This document shows, piece by piece, positions 1 to 5,666 of a DNA stretch of 5,666 nt. This DNA is from Bacteroidia bacterium (lineage in GTDB: Bacteria > Bacteroidota > Bacteroidia > NS11-12g > UBA9320): contig JAQWZS010000157.1 in NCBI GenBank assembly GCA_029253325.1, forward strand, positions 1 to 5,666, read 5' to 3'. A program made the position numbers and the translations under genes. Within the stretch, counting starts at the first letter, position 1. Each line of letters begins with the position of its first letter. A model generated the notes under the pieces. It saw only the letters and a list, made by a program, of their open reading frames with translations. It made no database searches and had not been told where the DNA came from.

Positions 1-195
1 CAAGGAATACGAGCTGGATTAGCTTGGAATAAAGATGTGGCAGCATTAATTAAACAACACAATAATGCTAATATTATATGTATACCTGCACGATTTCTTG
101 ACGTTTCAGAGGCCATTCAAATAATTGACACATATATCAATGAAGAATTTGAAGGTGGAAGACACCAGAGAAGAGTAGATAAAATTCCTTGTTAG
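1..195 (+). CDS. rpiB: Ribose-5-phosphate isomerase B, C-terminal part (5' end outside the window)
   Basis: RpiB interconverts ribose 5-phosphate and ribulose 5-phosphate in the non-oxidative pentose phosphate pathway, in the cytoplasm. The window opens in frame 1 with 64 codons ending in TAG. Visible family landmarks are GIRAGLAWN at fragment residues 2-10, the KQHNNAN loop whose His20 aligns with E. coli RpiB His99, and GGRHQRR at 52-58, whose Arg54 and Arg58 align with the phosphate-binding Arg133 and Arg137. By this alignment the fragment begins near E. coli residue 80, so about 80 N-terminal residues, including the active-site cysteine, lie upstream. It ends a few residues after the RRVDKI motif, a short tail compared with the E. 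coli protein. The gene is convergent with comB, with two bases between the stop codons. Family assignment is near certain; the gene is cut by the window edge, not broken. Confidence 0.95.
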   Translation, partial: QGIRAGLAWNKDVAALIKQHNNANIICIPARFLDVSEAIQIIDTYINEEFEGGRHQRRVDKIPC

Positions 196-197
196 TT

Positions 198-896
198 TTA
201 ACTTTTCACTATTAAGCCATCTTTAAGGATGGGCACAATATTGATAGTGTCTAGCTCACAGCAGTATTCAATATCCCTGATGACTCCTTTTCTTTCTAAT
301 CTTTGAAAGTGATTTGACTTTTGAAGTGTCTTAATTAAATTTTTACCACTCATTTCAAAAGCATCTAAACAAAGTAATGTTGAGTCATCTAACTCTGCAT
401 TTGTTAGTTTCTGTGCCAATGCACCAGCGAAAAGGCTGTCTTCTAGATTTACCTTATCTTTCCAACCAGCACAAAACAACACAATATCTTTATCTTTATT
501 TTTTAAATAATTGGCTACAGCTGATAGGTTCAAAAATGAACCAATAACAACATCGCTTGCATTTGAAGATATTTCAATACATTTTGTTCCATTGGTCGTT
601 GTTAGGACAATGGTTTTATCTTTTACTAGATTTTTTTTATAGTGAAAAGGGGAATTACCAAAATCAAAACCAGAAATAGTCTCACCATTTCTCTCTCCGC
701 CGATTAAATAATCCTCGTTCTTATATTTTAATGCATTTGCTTCATCAACAACAGCTATTAATGCTTTGGCACCATGATCAATTATTGTAGTAATTGTTGA
801 TGTAGCACGAAGTATATCGATTACAACGACTATTTTTTTCTCAATTGAATCAATATGTTTAAAAAGTAGAGGAGATAGAATAGTTTCAATTTTCAT
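198..896 (-). CDS. comB: 2-phosphosulfolactate phosphatase family protein (ComB)
   Basis: This 232-residue protein matches the ComB family in length (about 230) and motifs. ComB of Methanocaldococcus jannaschii is a Mg-dependent phosphatase that converts 2-phosphosulfolactate to sulfolactate in coenzyme M biosynthesis. Visible motifs are VVIDILRATST (24-34), GGERNG (66-71), FDFGNSP (77-83), TTTNGT (99-104), CAGWK (142-146) and EDSLFAGAL (152-160). The C-terminal DIEYCCELD...VVPI-like tail (here NIVPI, 219-223) is also family-like. No signal peptide or membrane segment is seen, so it should be cytoplasmic. The ATG overlaps the TGA of the upstream arginase gene (ATGA), which fixes the start and suggests translational coupling; no Shine-Dalgarno sequence is present. 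Coenzyme M synthesis is not expected in this lineage, and no comA (phosphosulfolactate synthase) is visible, so the real substrate is open: sulfolactate metabolism or another phosphoester. Family confidence is high, substrate confidence is low. Confidence 0.9.
   Translation of the reverse strand: MKIETILSPLLFKHIDSIEKKIVVVIDILRATSTITTIIDHGAKALIAVVDEANALKYKNEDYLIGGERNGETISGFDFGNSPFHYKKNLVKDKTIVLTTTNGTKCIEISSNASDVVIGSFLNLSAVANYLKNKDKDIVLFCAGWKDKVNLEDSLFAGALAQKLTNAELDDSTLLCLDAFEMSGKNLIKTLQKSNHFQRLERKGVIRDIEYCCELDTINIVPILKDGLIVKS
893..896 (-). other. ATGA stop/start overlap between arginase and comB
   Basis: On the - strand the bases read ATGA: the TGA ends the arginase and the ATG starts comB. 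About 20 bases upstream hold no Shine-Dalgarno-like sequence, so comB is most simply translated by ribosomes that have just terminated on the arginase frame. This indicates co-transcription and coupled translation of the two genes. Confidence 0.85.
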
Positions 897-1867
897 AGTG
901 AGTCTTGAAATTTTGATTCAATGGTATGCGTTACTTTTTCTAATATTCTAAGTCCGGTCTCTGTCATAATATTAGTCTTTTCATCAAGTAGAGGATTTAT
1001 TTCTGTTATCTCAAAACAACATAATTTAGGACTCTTACATAGTTCTGTTAATAATTCGGTTGTCTCTTTTTCAGAAAATCCATTTTCTACAGGAGTTCCT
1101 GTCCCATGCGATATTGATTTACAATCCATACTATCTACGTCAAATGACACATATACTATATCGCAGTTTTCTAAATGATTAAGTGCATCATTTGCTGATT
1201 TAATTGCACCGTCCATTCTTACTTGTTCTACCTTAATTGTTTTAATATTACGATTATTGATAATATAATCTTCTTCTGTTTCAGTATCTCTTAATCCAAT
1301 AATCACAACATCATCAGTTAAAATTTTTGGATATATACTAGCATTATTTTTAAGAGCATTCCATGATTCAACTGTTTCATCTGAAATTTCATTTCTTTTA
1401 CATTCAAAATTATCAATTCCAAGTGATACCGCCAGCGGCATACCATGAATATTGCCCGTAGGAGATGTATAAGGTGAATGTAAGTCTGCATGAGCATCAA
1501 CCCAAATAACCCCTAATCTTTTGTGAGGATAAGCATTTTTTATTCCTGCAATGGTACCTCCAGCTGATGAATGGTCTCCAGCAAGGACTATGGGGAAATC
1601 GCCTGTTTTGTATACATCTTCTAATTTCAAACAAAAATCATCATATAGTCTTGACATTGATTGTAGTCGTTTGGAGCTGTCATATTCTGATGAATTATGA
1701 TTTATAATTAAGTGATTTTCATTAATAATATCAATTGAAGGGCGTTTCGAAAAAAAATGATTATTTTGATTAATAGCAGTGAATTTAAGAGCATCTACTC
1801 CTAAACTGGCTCCGCTTGTCCCAGCTCCAATTTCTGATTTTGAATTAATTATTATGGTGTTACTCAT
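893..1867 (-). CDS. rocF: Arginase (ureohydrolase family, Bacteroidota type)
   Basis: This 324-residue ureohydrolase has all six Mn ligands of the arginase fold: His99 in AGDHS (96-100), Asp124, His126 and Asp128 in DAHADLH (124-130), and Asp243 and Asp245 in SFDVDSMD (241-248). EINP (289-292) supplies the Glu that in arginases contacts the guanidinium group, and TGNIHG (137-142) matches the arginase substrate loop. The expected reaction is L-arginine to L-ornithine plus urea, in the cytoplasm. Oddities against rat arginase I, whose numbering happens to coincide here, are Asn130 replaced by His and Ser137 by Thr in the loop that binds the amino-acid carboxylate, and Cys249 where most family members have Pro. 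From memory of Bacteroidota arginases these look lineage-typical. The start is supported by the conserved KSEIGAGTSGASLG block at residues 10-23. The stop overlaps the comB start by four bases. An agmatinase or other guanidino-hydrolase role cannot be excluded. Confidence 0.88.
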   Translation of the reverse strand: MSNTIIINSKSEIGAGTSGASLGVDALKFTAINQNNHFFSKRPSIDIINENHLIINHNSSEYDSSKRLQSMSRLYDDFCLKLEDVYKTGDFPIVLAGDHSSAGGTIAGIKNAYPHKRLGVIWVDAHADLHSPYTSPTGNIHGMPLAVSLGIDNFECKRNEISDETVESWNALKNNASIYPKILTDDVVIIGLRDTETEEDYIINNRNIKTIKVEQVRMDGAIKSANDALNHLENCDIVYVSFDVDSMDCKSISHGTGTPVENGFSEKETTELLTELCKSPKLCCFEITEINPLLDEKTNIMTETGLRILEKVTHTIESKFQDSL

Positions 1868-1895
1868 TAAATTAATAGGTATAGGTGATATGAGA

Positions 1896-1903
1896 CAAAA
1901 CTA
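1896..1903 (-). promoter_or_regulatory. Possible -7 promoter box (TAnnTTTG) ahead of the arginase-comB pair
   Basis: The 52-base spacer between the SPOR gene and the arginase reads TAGTTTTG on the - strand, an exact fit to the Bacteroidota -7 consensus TAnnTTTG. A start a few bases downstream would leave a leader of about 20 nt before the arginase ATG. No clear TTG (-33) is visible at the usual distance upstream, which falls at the end of the SPOR gene, so the promoter is only half supported. If real, it would let arginase-comB be expressed separately from secA. Confidence 0.35.
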
Positions 1904-1919
1904 TAAAATAAAGCTATAA

Positions 1920-2327
1920 TTAATCCTTATTGATTTTTTCAATTAAAGGACGTTTGATATTATCTGGTACAATAAAGGCATTAGGGAAAAACTCTCTTAT
2001 TTGCTTTAGTGTTGCTAAAGCATCTATTTCTCTGTAGAAATTTCCTACTCTTAATTTCCAATAGGGTTGTTGATATATAGTATATGTTTGTTCATTTTTA
2101 GGGTAATAGTTTGCATATTTTGTTTTGATATTTTCTACATACGATCGATCTGTATTAAAAGCAAGTTGGATTCTGTAGCCTGATATTTTTGTTGTGTCAA
2201 CAGAGGCATTTTTAATGATCACTTGTTCATCTATCTTTTGATTATTTAAAATAGTAACTTGTCCATAAGATGAATTTATAAACAAGCATAAAACTATAGA
2301 ACCTAAATACTTAACTATTTTTACCAT
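1920..2327 (-). CDS. Small secreted SPOR-domain protein
   Basis: From the ATG at 2327 the product is 135 residues. It begins with a signal peptide: positive MVKIVK, a hydrophobic run over about residues 8-18, and a likely cleavage around SYG/Q (20-23). A short linker follows, then a SPOR-like domain over about residues 48-122: GYRIQLAF (50-57), a central helical part with YYP (74-76), PYWKLRVGNF (88-97), an ALATLKQI helix and a final FFPNAFIV strand (113-120). SPOR domains bind denuded glycan strands of peptidoglycan, typically at division sites, so a periplasmic, wall-associated role is expected; this protein has no second domain to suggest more. An in-frame ATG at 2381 would add 18 polar residues ahead of the signal peptide and extend further into secA, so 2327 is preferred. 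It overlaps the 3' end of secA by 17 bases. The family call is good; the specific function is unknown. Confidence 0.85.
   Translation of the reverse strand: MVKIVKYLGSIVLCLFINSSYGQVTILNNQKIDEQVIIKNASVDTTKISGYRIQLAFNTDRSYVENIKTKYANYYPKNEQTYTIYQQPYWKLRVGNFYREIDALATLKQIREFFPNAFIVPDNIKRPLIEKINKD
2311..2327 (-). other. 17-base overlap of the secA 3' end with the SPOR gene start
   Basis: The SPOR gene's ATG (2327-2325) lies inside the last codons of secA, in the +1/-1 shifted frame, just after the codons for the final Cys-His of the zinc motif; the secA TAA is at 2313-2311. The two genes must share a transcript at this point, and ribosomes finishing SecA may reinitiate just upstream. The overlap depends on the choice of the 2327 start, which the signal peptide supports. 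Confidence 0.75.
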
Positions 2328-5300
2328 GGCATTTTTTGTATTTTTTACCACTTCCGCATGGACAATTATCATTTCTGCCAACTTTTTGTTCTGCCCTTAA
2401 TGGTACCGGGGTTTCTTTTGGCTTGTCTTGGATATCTTGACCTGTATTTTGATTAACAATTGCCTCTGATGCTCTACTAGTCTTTAGAGAACGATTATCT
2501 GATCGTTTTATTTCTTTTGCCTCTTTTACGTCTCCTGAATCTTGTGTGGCAATATCCCCCTTGAATAATATGGAAGTAATTTCTGCATTTAAACTACTTA
2601 TCATACTCTGAAAAAGATTAAATGATTCTAACTTATAGATAAGAAGTGGATCTTTTTGTTCAATGGAGGCATTATTAGCAGATTGTTTAAGGTCATCTAA
2701 TTCACGAAGATGATCCTTCCAATTTTCATCAATGCTTGCTAATGCAATATATCTTTCAAATGCATTAATTATTTCATCTCCATTAGTTTCAATGGCTTTC
2801 TTAAGGTTTATTGAAACATTTAGTGATTTTTTCCCATCAGAGAATGGAACTAGTATATTTTTAACTTCCTCACCTCTTTCATTATTTATCTTGTTAAATA
2901 CAACAAGAGCTCGTTCTTTTATAGACTGATTCTTTCGATCATAAGCGTTCAATAATTGATCAAATATTTTTTGAGTAAGAATATTGGGTTTAGTCTCATT
3001 GAAATCTGCCTCATCTACCTGTGGATCAAAAGCAAGATGTCTAAGTGTTTCTGATTTAAAACCATGATAATCATTTATATCTTTAAACTCATTTACATTT
3101 TCTTCAACCCAATCATATAATGCATTATTGATGTCTAAAGATAACCTATCACCATACAAGGCATTTTTTCGTCGAGTATAGATGACCACTCGTTGTTTAT
3201 TCATTACATCATCATATTCAAGCAATCTCTTACGAATACCAAAATTGTTTTGTTCAACCTTTTTTTGTGAACGTTCTATTGTCTTAGAAATCATTGAGTG
3301 TTGAATAACTTCACCTTCTTCATATCCAAAACGATCCATGACTTTAGAAACTCTATCAGAACCAAATAGACGCATTAAATTATCTTCTAGTGATACAAAG
3401 AATTGAGAGGAACCTGGATCTCCCTGTCTTCCTGCTCTACCTCGTAACTGTCTATCAACACGTCTGCTATCATGTCTTTCTGTGCCAATTATTGCTAATC
3501 CACCTGCTTCTTTTACTCCTTTACCTAATTTGATGTCGGTACCACGACCAGCCATATTTGTAGCTAGAGTTACAGATCCTGGTTGTCCAGCTTCTGCTAC
3601 AATATCAGCCTCTCTCTGATGTTGTTTGGCATTAAGCACATTGTGTTTTATTTTCCGCATGTTCAACATCCTACTCAACAGTTCGGATATTTCAACAGAG
3701 GTAGTACCTACAAGAATAGGCCTACCTTCTTTTTGAAGGGAGACAATTTCCTCAGCTACGGCATTAAATTTTTCTCTAACAGTTTTATAGACTAAATCCT
3801 CTCGATCATCACGAGCAATAGGTCTGTTTGTTGGAATAACTACTACATCTAATTTATATATCTCCCAAAGTTCACCCGCTTCAGTTTCAGCTGTTCCAGT
3901 CATACCACTTAATTTATGATACATTCTAAAAAAGTTCTGAAGAGTTATTGTTGCAAAAGTTTGTGTAGCTGCTTCAACTTTGACATTTTCTTTAGCCTCA
4001 ATTGCTTGATGTAGACCATCTGAGTATCTTCGACCATCCATCACACGTCCAGTTTGTTCGTCGACTATTTTAACCTTACTATCTTGGATGATATATTCAA
4101 CATCTTTTTCGAACATTGCATAAGCTTTCAAGAGTTGATTAATACTATGAACACGTTCAGATTTTACTGAGAAATCCCTCATGAGTTCATCTTTTTTCTG
4201 TTGCTTTTCTTTATTTGAAAGTGATGATTTTTCTAATTCAGCAATTGAAGATCCAACATCTGGAAGAATAAAGAAATCTTTGTCTCCACTATTTTCTGAA
4301 ATTAAATCAATCCCTTTGTCAGTTAATTCTACTTGATTATTTTTTTCATCAATCGTAAAATATAATTCTTCATCAACAATATGCATTTCTTTTTGTTGAT
4401 CTTGGAGGTAATAGTTTTCGGCCTTGGTCATAATAGCCTTGATACCTTGTTCGCCTAAAAACTTTATCAAAGGTTTGTTTTTTGGAAAACCTCGATAATT
4501 TCTGTAGAGTAGAAGACCACCCTCTTTTTCATTAGTTTTACCCTCTTTTATCAATTTTTTTGCATCAGATAAGGCTGTGTTTAAGTATCGTTTTTGAGCA
4601 TCAACTACTTTTTGAATTTTTGGTTTTAACTCATTAAACTCATGAATATCACCCTTAGGTGTTGGGCCACTGATGATTAGAGGTGTCCTTGCATCGTCAA
4701 TAAGTACTGAATCTACCTCATCAATCATTGCAAAATGATGTTTCTGCTGAACTTGTTCATCAGGACTGTGAGCCATGTTGTCTCTTAAGTAATCGAAACC
4801 AAATTCATTATTTGTTCCATAAGTTATATCAGCTGAATAAGCTTCTTTTCTCTCAGAAGAGTGAGGTCTATAGTAGTCTAAGCAATCAACTTTAAGACCA
4901 TGGAATTGAAATATTGGTGCATTCCACTCGGCATCTCTTCTAGCTAGGTAGTCGTTAACTGTAACAATGTGAACCCCTCGTTGTCCAAGTGCATTAAGAT
5001 AGGCTGGGAGTGTAGATACTAATGTTTTACCTTCACCAGTTTGCATCTCAGCAATTTTTCCTTGATGAAGTACAACGCCTCCTATGAGTTGTACATCGTA
5101 GTGTATCATATTCCACGATACTTCTTGCCCTGCAGCATCCCAGGTGGTATCATAAACTACCTCATCGTTTTTTATATTTATGTGTGGCTTTGTTGCAGCT
5201 AAATCTCGGTCATATTCAGTTGCACTTGCTATAATTTTATCATTTTCTGTGAATCTTCTAGCTGTTTCTTTGACTACTGCAAAGGCTTCTGGAAGAATTT

Positions 5301-5628
5301 GGTTAAGAATTTCTTCTAGTTTTTTATCTCTTTCTTCTTCCAAACTATCAATTTGATCGTAGGCATCCTCTCTTTTATCAATTTCATGAACAGTAGTATT
5401 TTTTATCTCAGACTTTAAGTCAGCTATTTTTTTATCAATTTCTGACAAATAGTCGTTTACTTGGTTTTTAAAAGAAGTCGTTTTTCCTCTAAGTTCATCA
5501 TTGGTTAAGCCCTCAAGCTTAGTAAATTCTGTATTTATTTTACCAACAAAAGGTTCTAAACCTTTGACATCTTTATCAGCCTTGTTGCCAAATAATTTCT
5601 GTATTCCGTTTACAAGAGAATTTATCAT
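2311..5628 (-). CDS. secA: Preprotein translocase ATPase subunit SecA
   Basis: SecA drives unfolded preproteins through SecYEG by ATP hydrolysis at the inner membrane. This 1105-residue version is complete. The first ATPase domain has MQTGEGKT (Walker A, 195-202), TNNEFGFDYLRDNM (272-285) and DEVD (303-306). The preprotein cross-linking domain runs roughly 320-545. The second ATPase domain has MTGTAETEAGE (576-586), TNMAGRGTDI (690-699) and RQLRGRAGRQGDPGSSQF (726-743). The helical scaffold starts near LLEYDDVMN (802-810), and the two-helix finger includes DENWKDHL (967-974). The tail ends in a zinc motif with Cys1089, Cys1091, Cys1100 and His1101, the SecB/ribosome-binding type. It is about 200 residues longer than E. 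coli SecA (901): about 93 extra before Walker A, much of it charged and coiled-coil-like (about 60-110), and about 90 extra between DEVD and MTGTA. Such insertions are typical of Bacteroidota. The ATG at 5628 gives a normal N-terminus, with no Shine-Dalgarno sequence. The gene is first of the visible - strand cluster. Confidence 0.98.
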   Translation of the reverse strand: MINSLVNGIQKLFGNKADKDVKGLEPFVGKINTEFTKLEGLTNDELRGKTTSFKNQVNDYLSEIDKKIADLKSEIKNTTVHEIDKREDAYDQIDSLEEERDKKLEEILNQILPEAFAVVKETARRFTENDKIIASATEYDRDLAATKPHINIKNDEVVYDTTWDAAGQEVSWNMIHYDVQLIGGVVLHQGKIAEMQTGEGKTLVSTLPAYLNALGQRGVHIVTVNDYLARRDAEWNAPIFQFHGLKVDCLDYYRPHSSERKEAYSADITYGTNNEFGFDYLRDNMAHSPDEQVQQKHHFAMIDEVDSVLIDDARTPLIISGPTPKGDIHEFNELKPKIQKVVDAQKRYLNTALSDAKKLIKEGKTNEKEGGLLLYRNYRGFPKNKPLIKFLGEQGIKAIMTKAENYYLQDQQKEMHIVDEELYFTIDEKNNQVELTDKGIDLISENSGDKDFFILPDVGSSIAELEKSSLSNKEKQQKKDELMRDFSVKSERVHSINQLLKAYAMFEKDVEYIIQDSKVKIVDEQTGRVMDGRRYSDGLHQAIEAKENVKVEAATQTFATITLQNFFRMYHKLSGMTGTAETEAGELWEIYKLDVVVIPTNRPIARDDREDLVYKTVREKFNAVAEEIVSLQKEGRPILVGTTSVEISELLSRMLNMRKIKHNVLNAKQHQREADIVAEAGQPGSVTLATNMAGRGTDIKLGKGVKEAGGLAIIGTERHDSRRVDRQLRGRAGRQGDPGSSQFFVSLEDNLMRLFGSDRVSKVMDRFGYEEGEVIQHSMISKTIERSQKKVEQNNFGIRKRLLEYDDVMNKQRVVIYTRRKNALYGDRLSLDINNALYDWVEENVNEFKDINDYHGFKSETLRHLAFDPQVDEADFNETKPNILTQKIFDQLLNAYDRKNQSIKERALVVFNKINNERGEEVKNILVPFSDGKKSLNVSINLKKAIETNGDEIINAFERYIALASIDENWKDHLRELDDLKQSANNASIEQKDPLLIYKLESFNLFQSMISSLNAEITSILFKGDIATQDSGDVKEAKEIKRSDNRSLKTSRASEAIVNQNTGQDIQDKPKETPVPLRAEQKVGRNDNCPCGSGKKYKKCHGKNS

Positions 5629-5642
5629 TCTAATATTTTTAT

Positions 5643-5666
5643 TAAATGTAGTCTAAAATTGTGCCA
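5643..5666 (-). promoter_or_regulatory. Possible promoter region of secA (partial, at the window edge)
   Basis: Thirty-eight bases precede the secA ATG. On the - strand they contain TACATTTA (5650-5643), which fits TAnnTTT but lacks the final G of the Bacteroidota -7 box; the matching -33 site would lie beyond the window. They also contain TGGCAC at 5666-5661, the -24 half of a sigma-54 promoter, but at the -12 position the bases are TAGA instead of TTGC. Neither reading is strong. Confidence 0.2.

Noticed and set aside
216..234. Small inverted repeat GCCATC / GATGGGC near the comB 3' end as a terminator
   Set aside because: The stem is only about five pairs plus a bulged pair, lies inside the comB coding sequence, and has no T-tract after it on either strand.
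921..1178. Open frame of 85 codons on the + strand
   Set aside because: It lies antisense to the arginase, whose conserved motifs establish the real frame; the translation shows no recognisable domain.
1318..1500. Open frame of 60 codons on the - strand
   Set aside because: It is an alternate frame inside the arginase over its DAHADLH and TGNIHG region, with no signal or family resemblance of its own.
2328..2381. Longer SPOR protein starting at the ATG at 2381
   Set aside because: The extra 18 residues are polar and would sit ahead of a clear signal peptide, and the extension would lie wholly within the secA zinc-motif codons.
2732..2929. Open frame of 65 codons on the + strand with a hydrophobic, Ser/Leu-rich translation
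   Set aside because: It is antisense to the secA 3' part; hydrophobic antisense products are expected opposite A/T-rich charged coding sequence.
3583..3795. Open frame of 70 codons on the + strand
   Set aside because: It is antisense to the conserved second ATPase domain of SecA and has no recognisable motif.
1..5666. Mobile element, CRISPR array, defence cassette or structural RNA
   Set aside because: No transposase, integrase, phage or defence protein, tandem spaced repeats, tRNA-like or rRNA-like sequence was seen, and almost every base is accounted for by five ordinary genes.

Overview
The window looks like chromosomal core DNA from a member of the Bacteroidota, most likely of the Flavobacteriia. 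The evidence is: low GC content (roughly one third by eye); start codons preceded by A/T-rich sequence rather than a Shine-Dalgarno motif; a very long SecA with the insertions seen in that phylum; a secreted SPOR protein of flavobacterial type; an arginase of the Bacteroidota type; and one good TAnnTTTG-type -7 box. Genes are tightly packed, with a 2-base gap, a 4-base overlap, a 17-base overlap and one 52-base spacer. There are no tRNA or rRNA genes, CRISPR arrays, insertion sequences or long repeats.

Layout from left to right: (1) the last 64 codons of rpiB (ribose-5-phosphate isomerase B) on the + strand, truncated by the window edge. (2) Four genes on the - strand, read in the order secA, SPOR-domain protein, arginase, comB. 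secA (5628 to 2311) is full length and starts 38 bases inside the right edge. Its end overlaps the start of the SPOR gene. After a 52-base spacer with a possible promoter comes the arginase, which is joined to comB by an ATGA stop/start overlap. comB and rpiB converge with only two bases between their stop codons.

Functionally the - strand cluster mixes envelope biogenesis (the SecA export motor and a small exported SPOR protein that is itself a likely Sec substrate) with small-molecule metabolism (an arginase-family ureohydrolase and a 2-phosphosulfolactate phosphatase-family enzyme). The arginase/comB pair is translationally linked, but no shared pathway is evident. I see no new defence, mobile or RNA system here. 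The more interesting points are the overlapping gene junctions, the lineage-specific SecA insertions, the substituted substrate loop of the arginase, and a comB without comA in view.
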